A stretch of 64,000 nucleotides of DNA from Bacillus safensis (GTDB lineage Bacteria > Bacillota > Bacilli > Bacillales > Bacillaceae), in contig BSBG01000001.1 of assembly GCA_030159235.1 (NCBI GenBank), forward strand, positions 773,617 to 837,616. The letters are read 5' to 3'. Of this stretch, positions 20,440 through 30,120 are shown piece after piece. Positions within the stretch are counted from its first letter, which is position 1. The number at the start of each line of letters is the position of its first letter. The position numbers were made by a program, and so were the translations under genes. The notes under the pieces are model-generated. The model saw nothing but the letters and a program-made list of their open reading frames with translations. It ran no database searches and was not told the DNA's origin.

Positions 20440-22065
20440 ATGGAAAAAAGCAATCAATTACATACAAAGGCAAATGCCGAACAATTTATCTATCGATTAA
20501 CATATACTGAGAAAATAAATAATGCAGAGCTTCCGCATACGGAGCAGCAACTATCAGATACATTCTGCCTCCTCTTCAGCATAAACGGCAGCGGTTTGCT
20601 CACATTGAACGATCAAAAATGGCGATTGAAACATATGACACTCTATACGATCATGCCCGGGGAAACATTTATGCTGAAAACAGAGCCTTATCAAAAACAC
20701 GAGCTCTATCTGTTTCGCTTTCAGCTCTACACGCCGCAAGATCAAAACCTAGGAGAAGTATCAACTGAACATGCCCGTTCTTTACTGAATAAATGGCAAT
20801 TTATCGATATTAGCTCGATTGAACAAATTCATTCTTTACTGCCTGAAATGACAGAGGAATGGCAAAAACCTGAATCCATTAGCTTTTTTAGAAGCCAAAC
20901 TCTTTTTCAACAGCTCATTATGCAGCTTTTCACACTGCATAAAGAAGATATTTGTGACACGGCACACGCCCTTTTTAAAACAAAACAATATATCGATCAA
21001 CATTCCGAAGAACCCCTCAGCCTTACAAGTCTATCTCAAATGGCTGGCATTAGCGCCAATCATTACAGTGAGCTATTTAAAAAGCATTTTGATCTAAGTG
21101 TGACTGATTATATCACCAAGAAAAGAATGGCTAGAGCCAAGCAGTTAATGGCAAAAGGCAATGCAAAGCTCAAAGACATTGCACTGGAAATCGGCTATCA
21201 AGATCCCTATTATTTCAGCCGCATCTTTAAGAAAAAAATGGGCATAACCCCTTCTACTTATATGAGAAGCCGCCAGCGGAAAATCGCAGCCTATGGCCAT
21301 TCCATACTCGGTCAGCTCACACCCATTCATATCATCCCATATGCTGCCCCTCTTCACCCTAAATGGACAGCACATGATTTTGAGCATTATGCAGAAGAAA
21401 TTCCGATTCACTTGAGTGCACATCGTATCAACGAGCACGCTGAAGCCAATTTACAGCAATTAAAGGAAACAAAGCCTGAGCTCATCATTGCCAATGATCA
21501 TGTGACAGAGGAAGAAAAACAACTGTTGAAAACCATCTGTCCTGTTCACTTTGTTCCATTCACACAAGTGGATTGGCGCGCTCAATTCAGACAAACAGCT
21601 ATGTTCTTAAACGAAACGAGGGAAGCAGAAGAATGGTTGCTTCATTACGAGGAACTCGTCATTCAAGCGAAAAAGGCATGCCTTATTAATCATCGACCAA
21701 AAACCGTCCTGCCTCTTCGTATCTTTCAAGATCAGCTCTACTTGTCTGTAAATCGCACCATGTCAGAAGTAATTTTTCATGACATTGGACTTCTGCCAGC
21801 TTTTCAGAATGATGGCCAGCTCATAGAAAAAAAAATCAGCATTCACTCCATACAACAGCTAGACCCAGATGCCATCTTTCTCTTGTTACAAAAAGAACCA
21901 AAAACCATTGCTTTTTATCAAAAATTAAAGCAACAAGAGGCTTGGCAAAATCTCAAGGCTGTGACGCAGCAAGCAGTCTATCCACTAGCATCTGACCCTT
22001 GGCGTGAATACACAGCAGCCAGTCATCAACGAGTCATTCAGGACCTTTTATCTTTTTTTCCGTAA
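20440..22065 (+). CDS. btr: AraC-family siderophore-responsive activator Btr
   Basis: A 541-aa regulator with three parts: an N-terminal sensor-like region (1-175), an AraC double helix-turn-helix (about 178-285, containing LTSLSQMAGISANHYSELFK and DIALEIGYQDPYYFSRIFKK), and a C-terminal FeuA-like substrate-binding domain (about 290-541). This architecture matches B. subtilis Btr (YbbB), which binds ferri-bacillibactin and activates uptake genes. Here it is adjacent to feuA and to the biosynthetic operon, with its own Fur box. Confidence 0.88.
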   Translation: MEKSNQLHTKANAEQFIYRLTYTEKINNAELPHTEQQLSDTFCLLFSINGSGLLTLNDQKWRLKHMTLYTIMPGETFMLKTEPYQKHELYLFRFQLYTPQDQNLGEVSTEHARSLLNKWQFIDISSIEQIHSLLPEMTEEWQKPESISFFRSQTLFQQLIMQLFTLHKEDICDTAHALFKTKQYIDQHSEEPLSLTSLSQMAGISANHYSELFKKHFDLSVTDYITKKRMARAKQLMAKGNAKLKDIALEIGYQDPYYFSRIFKKKMGITPSTYMRSRQRKIAAYGHSILGQLTPIHIIPYAAPLHPKWTAHDFEHYAEEIPIHLSAHRINEHAEANLQQLKETKPELIIANDHVTEEEKQLLKTICPVHFVPFTQVDWRAQFRQTAMFLNETREAEEWLLHYEELVIQAKKACLINHRPKTVLPLRIFQDQLYLSVNRTMSEVIFHDIGLLPAFQNDGQLIEKKISIHSIQQLDPDAIFLLLQKEPKTIAFYQKLKQQEAWQNLKAVTQQAVYPLASDPWREYTAASHQRVIQDLLSFFP

Positions 22066-22131
22066 AAAGTCCATCACTTGACAGAGAATTGTCTATGGAT
22101 AAAAGGACGAAAGCCTAATACAATCTTTAAT

Positions 22132-22146
22132 TGAGAACAATTATCA
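22132..22146. promoter_or_regulatory. Fur box upstream of feuA
   Basis: TGAGAACAATTATCA fits the 7-1-7 Fur motif with two mismatches and begins 8 bp after a -10-like TACAAT (22119-22124). No good -35 is spaced correctly, which is compatible with a promoter that needs the activator Btr. Confidence 0.7.
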
Positions 22147-22163
22147 GTTAAAGGAGAAAACAA

Positions 22164-23129
22164 ATGAAAAAATGGTTAGCATTGCTTATCCTTTGTATCA
22201 TGACGATCACCACGGCAGCCTGTGGTGCTGCAGAAAATAAACCTGCTTCAAACACAAACAAAAGTAAGTCAGCTGAAGCAGCAGAAACAAACATCAAATA
22301 CTTAGATCAAACGTACAAACTCAAAACACCAGTGAAACGAATCGTCATTGCTGGAAGCCTAGAATCAATGGAAGATGCAAAATTACTTGATATTCAACCT
22401 ATTGGTGCTTCTACTGTAGGCGGCACTTTCCCTGAATTATTTAAAGACATCACAGCGAAAACAGAAGGCATCGGTGAAAAAACAGAACCGAACCTAGAAA
22501 AAATCTTAAAACTAAAACCAGACGTGATACTCGGATCAACCAAGTTCCCGCCTGCAACAATTAAAAAATTGGATAAAGTCCAAACGACGATCCCAGTATC
22601 CCATGTCTCTTCTGACTGGGAAAGCAATCTATTATTGCTCGGTGAGCTGACTGGAAAAAGTAAAGAAGCAAAAAACATCATTGCTGATTATCAGAAAGAT
22701 CTTAAACAAGCGAAAGAAACCCTGAAAGACAAAAGCAGCAACAAAACAGCTGTCATTTTACGCATTAGACAAGGCGACCTGTACGTGTACCCTGAAGATG
22801 TATACTTCAACTCTACTTTATATGGGGACTTAGGGTTTACAGCACCAAGTGATGTCAAAAAAGCCAAAGCACAAGCATTGATTTCATTGGAGCGCCTAGG
22901 CGAACTAAATCCTGACTATATTTTTGTTCAGTTCTCTAAAGAGGAAAACTCATCGAATCCAAATGCATTGAAGGACTTAGAACAAAATAAAATTTGGACA
23001 AGCCTAAAAGCTGTGAAAAATGGGCACATCAATGAAAATGTCGTTGACCCTATGCTTCAAGGAGGAACAGCACTAAGCAAAACAACCTTCCTTGATAAGG
23101 CTGTCAAATGGTTAGATCAAAACAACTAA
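22164..23129 (+). CDS. feuA: Ferri-bacillibactin-binding lipoprotein FeuA
   Basis: A 321-aa extracellular solute-binding lipoprotein of the catecholate siderophore class. Its lipobox TAAC at residues 17-20 puts the lipid-modified Cys at position 20, followed by a polar linker and a two-lobed binding fold with KLKPDVILGS and ELNPDYIFVQF. Genomic position beside btr, ybbA and dhb genes supports FeuA rather than another siderophore receptor. The usual downstream permease genes feuB and feuC are missing; a terminator follows instead. No ATPase gene is present either. Confidence 0.85.
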   Translation: MKKWLALLILCIMTITTAACGAAENKPASNTNKSKSAEAAETNIKYLDQTYKLKTPVKRIVIAGSLESMEDAKLLDIQPIGASTVGGTFPELFKDITAKTEGIGEKTEPNLEKILKLKPDVILGSTKFPPATIKKLDKVQTTIPVSHVSSDWESNLLLLGELTGKSKEAKNIIADYQKDLKQAKETLKDKSSNKTAVILRIRQGDLYVYPEDVYFNSTLYGDLGFTAPSDVKKAKAQALISLERLGELNPDYIFVQFSKEENSSNPNALKDLEQNKIWTSLKAVKNGHINENVVDPMLQGGTALSKTTFLDKAVKWLDQNN

Positions 23130-23147
23130 AAAGATGCGACGAATGAC

Positions 23148-23183
23148 AAAGGGCTAAAATGATCTTTATTTTTAGCCCTTTTT
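23148..23183 (+). terminator. Terminator between feuA and ybbA
   Basis: Stem AAAGGGCTAAAA / TTTTTAGCCCTTT followed by T residues. It sits where feuB and feuC are found in B. subtilis and may reduce read-through into ybbA. Confidence 0.85.
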
Positions 23184-23226
23184 CTTCTTTTCAGTGGAAC
23201 TTGAAAACTTGGAGGAGAGAATACAT

Positions 23227-23964
23227 ATGAACGGAACGTTTCTATATGACGAGATTAACGGGCGTCAGCTCGATATTTACCTTCCACCGGACACCTCTAT
23301 TGATGTTCCAGCTGTCTTCGTACAAGATGGCTCTTCTTTGTTTAGAACACACCTGCTAGAGATCGAAAGAATGATCGAAACCAATACCATCTCACCAATC
23401 ATCATTGTCGGCATACACCCCTTCAATCGACTTGACGAATATACACCATGGAAGGCGTCATCACTGCGATCTGGGTTTCCTGACTTTAAAGGCGAGGCAC
23501 AGACATATGTGTCATTTTTAGAGAATGACTTGCTCCCATATATCAAAAGAGAATATCCAGTGAAAGAGACCTGTGATGAACATAGTCACATAGGTGCTTC
23601 ATTAGGTGGGCTATTTGCTATTTATACCTTATTCATGCACCCTGCCCTCTTTAAAAACATCGCGTCTATCTCCGGGTCATTTTGGTATCAAGATTTTCTA
23701 TCATTTGCTAAACAACAAAGCATTCAATGTGTTGTGGACCACCTTATTTATTTGTCTGTAGGCAGTGAAGAAGGGAAAGGCAAAACATCTGCTCAACAAC
23801 ACATGCCTTTATTCAACAAACAACTGCATGACCTTTTATTACAGAAAGGGGTGCCGGAATGGCAGCTGCACTATCACATCGAACAAGGAGAGGGCCATCA
23901 TCTGAAGCAATTTCAAAAAAATTTCTTATCGGCCATCAAGTGGTTTTATAATAGAGAACGCTAA
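23227..23964 (+). CDS. ybbA: YbbA-like siderophore esterase
   Basis: A 245-aa cytoplasmic alpha/beta hydrolase of the enterochelin-esterase-like family. GASLGG places the nucleophile at Ser125, and GEGHHLKQF near the C-terminus supplies the likely His. B. subtilis ybbA is the last gene of the feuABC-ybbA operon, which supports the name. A GTG at 23194 is in frame, but GGAGGAG stands 9 nt before the ATG at 23227. It may hydrolyse an imported iron-catecholate, overlapping BesA. Confidence 0.8.
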   Translation: MNGTFLYDEINGRQLDIYLPPDTSIDVPAVFVQDGSSLFRTHLLEIERMIETNTISPIIIVGIHPFNRLDEYTPWKASSLRSGFPDFKGEAQTYVSFLENDLLPYIKREYPVKETCDEHSHIGASLGGLFAIYTLFMHPALFKNIASISGSFWYQDFLSFAKQQSIQCVVDHLIYLSVGSEEGKGKTSAQQHMPLFNKQLHDLLLQKGVPEWQLHYHIEQGEGHHLKQFQKNFLSAIKWFYNRER

Positions 23965-24036
23965 TTTTTTATCAGCAAGGCACAAAGCCGATATGGTATA
24001 TTGGAACGTATAGATTGAAAGAGGAGGGATTTGCGC

Positions 24037-24180
24037 ATGAGACCTTTACAAATCTCAGCCGATACCGCACAAAAGCTTGCTGCATCACTCAATGTGCCGT
24101 TAGAGCAAATCATGCATATGCCACAACACATCTTATTAGCTAAATTAGCGGAGCTTGAACAGAAGAAAGATCGTTCTTAA
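24037..24180 (+). CDS. yycC: Small conserved protein YycC
   Basis: A 47-aa protein beginning MRPLQISADTAQKLAASLNV; sequence and position match B. subtilis YycC, whose function is unknown. It is helical and soluble. GAGGAGG precedes the ATG. It is followed after 22 bp by yycB. Confidence 0.82.
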   Translation: MRPLQISADTAQKLAASLNVPLEQIMHMPQHILLAKLAELEQKKDRS

Positions 24181-24202
24181 AGGAATAAAGGAGTTTACAT
24201 TC

Positions 24203-25417
24203 ATGAAACAACAACTAGAAAAATCAACATTACATCCTCGCAGTACAGGGCAAACTGTCTTGCTGATTGCTGGGATTTTACTCATTGCATTTAATCTGCG
24301 GCCTGCCATTACGTCCGTTGGCCCTGTTATCGGCGCGATTCGTTCCGATTTGCAGCTTTCAAATGGACTTGCAGGTTTTCTCACAACATTACCACTGCTC
24401 TCATTCGCATTGCTTTCTCCAATTGCACCTAAAATCGGAAAACGCCTTGGCAATGAACGAACTCTTTGGCTTGGACTTGCTGTCCTTCTATTTGGGATTG
24501 TGATTCGCTCGTTAGGCACCATCACCTTCTTAATGATTGGAACGGCGCTAGTCGGCGTAGGGATTGCGATTTGTAATGTGCTCTTACCCGGGCTCGTGAA
24601 GCATAAATTTCCTGCACATGCTGGATTGATGACAAGTGTCTACACAACCTCAATGTCCGTCTTTGCTGCACTTGCATCAGGTGTTAGTGTTCCGCTCAGT
24701 CATACGATGCCTGGCGGCTGGAATACATCATTTCTTGTATGGGCTGGACTTGCCCTTCTGGCCATGATGGTATGGGCGCCGCAGCTTCTTCATCAGAACA
24801 CAGCGGCCGTCAAAAGCATCTCGCTCGCAGAGCAGCCCATATGGCGTTCACGTGTCGCATGGCAGGTGACCTTTTTTATGGGCTTGCAATCATTCCTTTT
24901 CTACAGCAGTATCGCATGGTTTCCTGATATTTTAACATCACACGGAATGAACCTGGCGACAGCTGGATGGATGCTATCTATTATGCAGTTTACTGGTCTG
25001 CCGTCCACCTTCTTAACGCCCGTTTTTGCAGAAAAATTAAAAACGCAAAGACCGCTTGTCGTCGGACTTGTCCTTGTGTATTTACTCGGCATGATTGGAC
25101 TTCTTCTCGGAGGATCGACGCCTATCCTTGTCATCTCTGTCCTATTGATCGGCATTGGACAAGGGGCCAGTATCAGTCTTGCCCTCACATTTATCGGATT
25201 ACGAACAACCAATATGGAACAAGCAGCTGCCCTCTCTGGAATGGCGCAGTCACTCGGTTATTTATTAGCCGCTGTTGGTCCATTCATGATCGGCATCCTA
25301 TTTGATTACACACATACATGGACACCATCAATTATCATCTTTATCATCATCCTATGTTTCATGTTTCTATCCGGTATGCGTGCCGGACGCAGTGTCTATA
25401 TTTCAGATCCTTCATAA
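24203..25417 (+). CDS. yycB: YycB major-facilitator transporter (CynX/NimT type)
   Basis: A 404-aa membrane protein with about twelve hydrophobic segments and the CynX/NimT-type opening FNLRPAITSVGPVIGAIRSD. The substrate is unknown; relatives transport cyanate or nitroimidazole-like small molecules. An in-frame start at 24155 overlaps yycC, but AAAGGAG fits the ATG at 24203. It converges on rplI with a shared terminator. Confidence 0.87.
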   Translation: MKQQLEKSTLHPRSTGQTVLLIAGILLIAFNLRPAITSVGPVIGAIRSDLQLSNGLAGFLTTLPLLSFALLSPIAPKIGKRLGNERTLWLGLAVLLFGIVIRSLGTITFLMIGTALVGVGIAICNVLLPGLVKHKFPAHAGLMTSVYTTSMSVFAALASGVSVPLSHTMPGGWNTSFLVWAGLALLAMMVWAPQLLHQNTAAVKSISLAEQPIWRSRVAWQVTFFMGLQSFLFYSSIAWFPDILTSHGMNLATAGWMLSIMQFTGLPSTFLTPVFAEKLKTQRPLVVGLVLVYLLGMIGLLLGGSTPILVISVLLIGIGQGASISLALTFIGLRTTNMEQAAALSGMAQSLGYLLAAVGPFMIGILFDYTHTWTPSIIIFIIILCFMFLSGMRAGRSVYISDPS

Positions 25418-25420
25418 AAA

Positions 25421-25452
25421 AAGAACCCGCCTCCTCGTGAGACGGGTTCTTT
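25421..25452. terminator. Bidirectional terminator between yycB and rplI
   Basis: Stem AAGAACCCG / CGGGTTCTT with A- and T-runs on both sides, placed between convergent genes. Confidence 0.88.
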
Positions 25453-25457
25453 TCTGC

Positions 25458-25907
25458 TTATGCCTGCTCTGTCACATGTACCTTTAACGTTGCTTGTACC
25501 TCTGGATGAAGCTTCACCGGTACATTTGTGTAACCTAATGCACGGATTGCGTCATTCAGCTCGATTTTGCGCTTATCGAGTTTAATTTGATGATCCTTTT
25601 GCAATTTATCAGCGATTTGTTTGCTTGTAATCGAGCCAAACAAACGGCCGCCTTCACCTGATTTTGCAGTGAGTTCCACTGTTAACGCCTCAAGTGTTTC
25701 TTTTAGTTGTTTTGCTTGTTCAAGCTCTTCAATGGCATTCTTTTTCTCTTTATTTTTCTGCCCTTCCAATGCACTTAAGTTCGTTGGAGTTGCTTCAACA
25801 GCTAACCCTTGTTTGATGAGAAAGTTGTGAGCGTATCCGTCAGCAACATTCTTGACTTCGCCTTTTTTCCCTTTGCCTTTTACGTCTTTTAGAAAGATGA
25901 CTTTCAT
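25458..25907 (-). CDS. rplI: 50S ribosomal protein L9
   Basis: A 149-aa protein with the L9 N-terminal signature [19 protein letters not shown], a long lysine/glutamate-rich connecting helix and a C-terminal rRNA-binding domain ([14 protein letters not shown]). It is co-transcribed with gdpP, which it overlaps by 4 bp (ATGA). Confidence 0.97.
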   Translation of the reverse strand: MKVIFLKDVKGKGKKGEVKNVADGYAHNFLIKQGLAVEATPTNLSALEGQKNKEKKNAIEELEQAKQLKETLEALTVELTAKSGEGGRLFGSITSKQIADKLQKDHQIKLDKRKIELNDAIRALGYTNVPVKLHPEVQATLKVHVTEQA

Positions 25908-27883
25908 CTTTGAACCCCTCCTTCGAAATATTCGTCTATGGCAGCCTTTAACTTCCCTACCGCTTCTTCAATGGTTATACCATAAATCTGGGTAGCAGCG
26001 TTAGTCAAATGACCTCCGCCATCTAACGCTTCCATAATAATTTGAACGTTGATATCCCCTAATGATCTAGCACTAATGCATACCGTGTCGTCATCTCGTC
26101 TAGCGACAGCAAATGACGCTTCTACCTCACTCATCGATAGCAGGGAATCAGCCGTCTGTGCAATCGTGATTTGATCATAATACTCAGAGTTGTCAGACGG
26201 CAATGAAGCGATCGCTACCTGATCTTGATACAGCTCAGTATGCTGAATAAGTTTTGCCCGTTTGATGTAATGATCGACTGTCTCTTTTAAGAACTTTTGC
26301 ACAAGGACAGGATCTGCTCCCTTCGCACGAAGGTAGGATGCTGCATCGAACGTTCTTGACCCCGTTCTGAGGGAGAAACTCTTCGTATCAACGATGATCC
26401 CAGCAAGAAGAGCAGTCGCCTCAATCATGTTAATCCGTAATTTCTTCGGCTGATACTCTAAGAGCTCTGTCACAAGCTCTGCTGTAGATGAAGCATATGG
26501 CTCCATATATACAAGTAAAGGATCGCGGATAAATTCCTCGCCGCGTCTATGATGGTCAATGACCACGACGTTTTCAATCTTATTCAGCAGTCGTTCCTCC
26601 ATGACGAGAGACGGTTTATGTGTGTCTACGACCACAAGCAGTGTGTCATCCTTTGCAAGCTCCATAGCTTCCTCTGGCGTGATAAAACGTGACCAAAGCT
26701 CTTCATAATTTTTAATCTCACTAATTAAGCGTTGGACACTGTCCCCAATCTGGTTGGCATCAATGACAATATAGCCTTCTTTTCCATTGGCCTGGGCGAC
26801 CTTTAATATCCCGATGGATGCACCAATCGAGTCCATGTCTGGGAACTTATGCCCCATGATCATGACATTACCGCTTTCAGATACAATTTCTTTTAAAGCA
26901 TGAGAAATGACTCGTGCGCGTACGCGTGTCCGTTTCTCCATTGGATTCGTTTTTCCGCCATAGAATTTCACTTTTCCATTAGGCTGTTTAATGGCGACCT
27001 GATCCCCGCCTCGTCCGAGGGCAAGGTCAAGACTCGACTGCGCAAGTGCTCCAAGCTCTTTTAAAGAAGGAACGGACGCACCGATCCCGATACTCAGAGT
27101 AAGCGTTGCACTATGTGCTCCTGTTTTCTCACGTACCTCGTCTAAAATGGAGAACTTCGACGCTTCAAGCTCAGCTAAGATGCTCTCATTTAGAACCGCC
27201 ATAAATCGCTCAGACGAAATCCTCTTCAGGAAAATGCCATAATCTTGTGCCCAATTGTTTAAAAGAGACGTCACTTCACTATTAATAGCGCTACGCACTT
27301 GATCATCAAGGCCCTGCGTGACATCGTCGTAATTGTCTAAAAAGATATAAGATAACACCGTTCGTTCATTTTCGTACTGTCTTTCAATCTGCACCTGTTC
27401 CGTGACATCAAAGAAATATAAAAGGCGCTCTGACCGTTTAATAATGACTTTGAATTTTCGATCATTCAGCGTCACATTTTCTGTTTCGACCTCTTGTTTA
27501 ATAAGCGGCACAATGGACTCGAATGTATCGTACAAGGATCTGCCGACAAGCGTGCTTTCATGAAAGCACGAAGCGAGAAATGGATTTGTCCATTCGATAT
27601 AATACTGGTCATTAAACAGCATAATTCCAATTGGCATCTCCATTAATGCTTCTTCTCCAACCTTTTTGACTCGATAGGATAATGTTGAAATATATGCATC
27701 AATTTCTTTTTGCACCTGCCTGTCTGCCCACTTTAAGAAGTAGAGCACACCCGCAAGGACGAAAAGACCCGCTGCTCCTATGATCCAATTAAAATAAAGG
27801 TTGAGGAGGACTGTGACCACCGCAAGGACAATTAACGCGAAGATCGGATACTTGATGACAGGTTTTCTATAGAAGCTTGGCAC
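25904..27883 (-). CDS. gdpP: Cyclic-di-AMP phosphodiesterase GdpP
   Basis: Membrane-anchored enzyme that degrades c-di-AMP. Two N-terminal membrane helices (about 10-55) are followed by a PAS-like domain, a degenerate GGDEF domain (about 170-300) and DHH/DHHA1 domains with [10 protein letters not shown] and VVIDHHRRG motifs carrying the metal ligands. A TTG at 27892 opens the frame, but GAGGAG fits the GTG at 27883, giving 659 aa, the B. subtilis length. It sits between yybS and rplI in one operon. Confidence 0.95.
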   Translation of the reverse strand: MPSFYRKPVIKYPIFALIVLAVVTVLLNLYFNWIIGAAGLFVLAGVLYFLKWADRQVQKEIDAYISTLSYRVKKVGEEALMEMPIGIMLFNDQYYIEWTNPFLASCFHESTLVGRSLYDTFESIVPLIKQEVETENVTLNDRKFKVIIKRSERLLYFFDVTEQVQIERQYENERTVLSYIFLDNYDDVTQGLDDQVRSAINSEVTSLLNNWAQDYGIFLKRISSERFMAVLNESILAELEASKFSILDEVREKTGAHSATLTLSIGIGASVPSLKELGALAQSSLDLALGRGGDQVAIKQPNGKVKFYGGKTNPMEKRTRVRARVISHALKEIVSESGNVMIMGHKFPDMDSIGASIGILKVAQANGKEGYIVIDANQIGDSVQRLISEIKNYEELWSRFITPEEAMELAKDDTLLVVVDTHKPSLVMEERLLNKIENVVVIDHHRRGEEFIRDPLLVYMEPYASSTAELVTELLEYQPKKLRINMIEATALLAGIIVDTKSFSLRTGSRTFDAASYLRAKGADPVLVQKFLKETVDHYIKRAKLIQHTELYQDQVAIASLPSDNSEYYDQITIAQTADSLLSMSEVEASFAVARRDDDTVCISARSLGDINVQIIMEALDGGGHLTNAATQIYGITIEEAVGKLKAAIDEYFEGGVQR

Positions 27884-27913
27884 TGATATCAACTCCTCAA
27901 CATTCAGAGTGAA

Positions 27914-28852
27914 TTATTTGTTTTTTACTTTTTCTCTTAAATCAAAGCCTATGTCAGCAATTCCTATAATACGCACAATCACACCGATTGGCGGATAGAG
28001 AACCGATAACACAACAGCAAATATCGGTACTACTTTTGAGATGTTTTTTTCGTGGCAATAATAGAAGATAAAAGAAAGTCCCTGAATAAGCACCAGTATA
28101 AATAAAATTTGAAACGCACTCGTTTGAACGAGCCATAAAAAGCTGCCTTTTTCCGTCTGAATCAGCATCAAAAGCAATGTGAGTAAATAATACCATACCA
28201 TGCTTTTTGGCAGCCGCATATCCTTAAATTTCTTCAAGGATGGCATGTCTGGAACGAACCGTTTGATTAAGGGCCGAACGAACCAGTGATTTACGAACGA
28301 CATCAGCGTGACACCAATGAATAGCGCTACAGGTAAAGCACTTAATGCCGTATCCTGAATCTCTCTGAACTGCTTCAGCTGCTTTGCAATGTCCTTCTCA
28401 GACACGCCGGATTGCTTTAAGACACTCTCTACCATCGGCAGCGTTTGCTCAATCGACTCTTTCGCCATATTCATGATATCGATCTGAAAGAGCTGAACAC
28501 TGACAACAAAGGAGATGAGAAAACTCAATAAATAGACCAGCGCACCTGTAATGATGGCATTCCCAGGCTGCCTTCTGCTGTAGAAAACACCCATACCTAA
28601 TCCGGTAGCAATCAATATTGGTGCAGTCATGAGACCATTTATAGACCCAATTAAAAAGCTGATCACTATGCCAATAGCGCCAGCCGCAATTCCTTTTTTC
28701 AAGCCGTGTCTAATTGTATAGAGGATGATCGGAATCGGAGCAGCTAGAAAGAAAATAATGGATAATAGTGGCACATACAGATAAAACAGCATCATGACCG
28801 CAAAAATACTGATCATGATTGCGCCCTCTACTAACGCTTTTGTTTGTTTCAC
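27914..28852 (-). CDS. yybS: YybS-like DUF2232 membrane protein
   Basis: A 312-aa polytopic membrane protein with about eight hydrophobic segments, of the DUF2232 family. Function is unknown. Translation begins at GTG after GAGGTG. It is the first gene of the yybS-gdpP-rplI operon, as in other Bacillus. Confidence 0.87.
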   Translation of the reverse strand: MKQTKALVEGAIMISIFAVMMLFYLYVPLLSIIFFLAAPIPIILYTIRHGLKKGIAAGAIGIVISFLIGSINGLMTAPILIATGLGMGVFYSRRQPGNAIITGALVYLLSFLISFVVSVQLFQIDIMNMAKESIEQTLPMVESVLKQSGVSEKDIAKQLKQFREIQDTALSALPVALFIGVTLMSFVNHWFVRPLIKRFVPDMPSLKKFKDMRLPKSMVWYYLLTLLLMLIQTEKGSFLWLVQTSAFQILFILVLIQGLSFIFYYCHEKNISKVVPIFAVVLSVLYPPIGVIVRIIGIADIGFDLREKVKNK

Positions 28853-28996
28853 ACCTTCACCTCTATCAAATCCTTTTTTCTATATCTTGCTCAATGTGTA
28901 CTTCTATGTATACGTACGATGTAACATCATGTCTTGCCCCAACCTTTATTTTACCATAGCGGCAAATCGCAAGTAAAATGCAGGCTATCCTGAGAG

Positions 28997-29012
28997 CGTT
29001 TCACGTGGAACA
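28997..29012. promoter_or_regulatory. Degenerate parS site (Spo0J/ParB binding)
   Basis: CGTTTCACGTGGAACA matches the Bacillus parS 16-mer in 15 of 16 positions; only the first base differs. It lies in the yybS-ppaC gap. The rest of 28853-29151 holds AT-rich promoter-like sequence, with ATTTTAC/GTAAAAT near 28951-28979 fitting a yybS promoter and TAGAAT at 29109 fitting a ppaC -10. Confidence 0.8.
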
Positions 29013-29151
29013 CCAATATGAAATCGCACATGCAAGTTTTTAAACAGCATGTTACAATTTTTAAGATCATTCTCAGCTATAAACCCTGAATTCAAGGTCA
29101 AAAGCTGTTAGAATAGAAACATCATCAATAAATGTAAGAAGGAGAATTCAC

Positions 29152-30078
29152 ATGGGAAAAACACTCGTATTCGGACACAAAAATCCTGACACAGACACGA
29201 TTTGCTCTGCTATTGCTTACGCTGATCTGAAAAACAAAATCGGCGCTCAGGCAGAAGCCGTCAGACTTGGAGAAATCAATGGTGAAACACAATACGCATT
29301 AGATTTCTTCAAACAAGAAGCACCTCGTTTCATTGCAACAGCTGCAAATGAAACAAAGCAAGTCATTCTTGTCGATCATAACGAATTCCAGCAAAGTGTA
29401 AGCGATATTGATCAAGTACAAGTGACTGAGGTCATTGACCACCACCGTATTGCCAACTTTGAAACAAGTGAACCTCTTTACTATCGTGCTGAGCCTGTAG
29501 GATGTACAGCAACGATTTTAAACAAAATGTACAAAGAAAACCATGTGACGATTGAAAAAGAAATCGCTGGTTTGCTTTTATCTGCGATCATTTCTGATTC
29601 TTTACTATTCAAATCCCCAACATGCACACAGCAAGACATTGATGCTGCGCATGAGCTTGCTCAAATTGCTGGGGTGGACCCAGAAGTTTATGGTTTAGAT
29701 ATGCTGAAGGCAGGCGCTGATCTAAGCCAAAAAACAGTTCAAGAATTAATTACAATTGATGCAAAAGAATTTGCACTAGGCAAAAGCAAAGTGGAAATTG
29801 CGCAAGTTAATACAGTAGATATCGCTGAAGTGACAGCAAGACAAGCTGACATTGAAGCGAAAATCAATGAAGTCATCGCAGCAAAAGGCCTTGATCTTTT
29901 TGTTTTAGTCATCACAGACATTTTAGAAAATGACTCACTTGCTCTTGCACTCGGTGCTGAAGCAGCAAAAGTCGAAAAAGCATTTAACGTCACACTTGAA
30001 AACAACACAGCTTTACTAAAAGGTGTTGTATCAAGAAAGAAACAAGTTGTCCCTGCACTAACAGACGCACTTTCTTAA
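29152..30078 (+). CDS. ppaC: Manganese-dependent inorganic pyrophosphatase PpaC
   Basis: Class C (family II) pyrophosphatase of 308 aa that hydrolyses cytoplasmic pyrophosphate with Mn2+. The DHH-family ligand motifs are visible: GHKNPDTDT (8-16), VDHNE and VIDHHRI. The C-terminal SRKKQVVP is the substrate-binding segment. AGAAGGAG precedes the ATG. Confidence 0.96.
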   Translation: MGKTLVFGHKNPDTDTICSAIAYADLKNKIGAQAEAVRLGEINGETQYALDFFKQEAPRFIATAANETKQVILVDHNEFQQSVSDIDQVQVTEVIDHHRIANFETSEPLYYRAEPVGCTATILNKMYKENHVTIEKEIAGLLLSAIISDSLLFKSPTCTQQDIDAAHELAQIAGVDPEVYGLDMLKAGADLSQKTVQELITIDAKEFALGKSKVEIAQVNTVDIAEVTARQADIEAKINEVIAAKGLDLFVLVITDILENDSLALALGAEAAKVEKAFNVTLENNTALLKGVVSRKKQVVPALTDALS

Positions 30079-30087
30079 TCTACACGA

Positions 30088-30120
30088 AAAGACTGCTGAA
30101 TCAATCAGCAGTCTTTTTTT
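30088..30120. terminator. Terminator between ppaC and rsiV
   Basis: Stem AAAGACTGCTGA (30088-30099) / TCAGCAGTCTTT (30105-30116), followed by T residues on the plus strand. The genes converge, so it may work in both directions. Confidence 0.88.

Noticed and set aside
24145..24525. 126-aa minus-strand open frame over yycC/yycB
   Set aside because: Composition is typical of an antisense shadow; the plus-strand yycB is clearly a membrane transporter.
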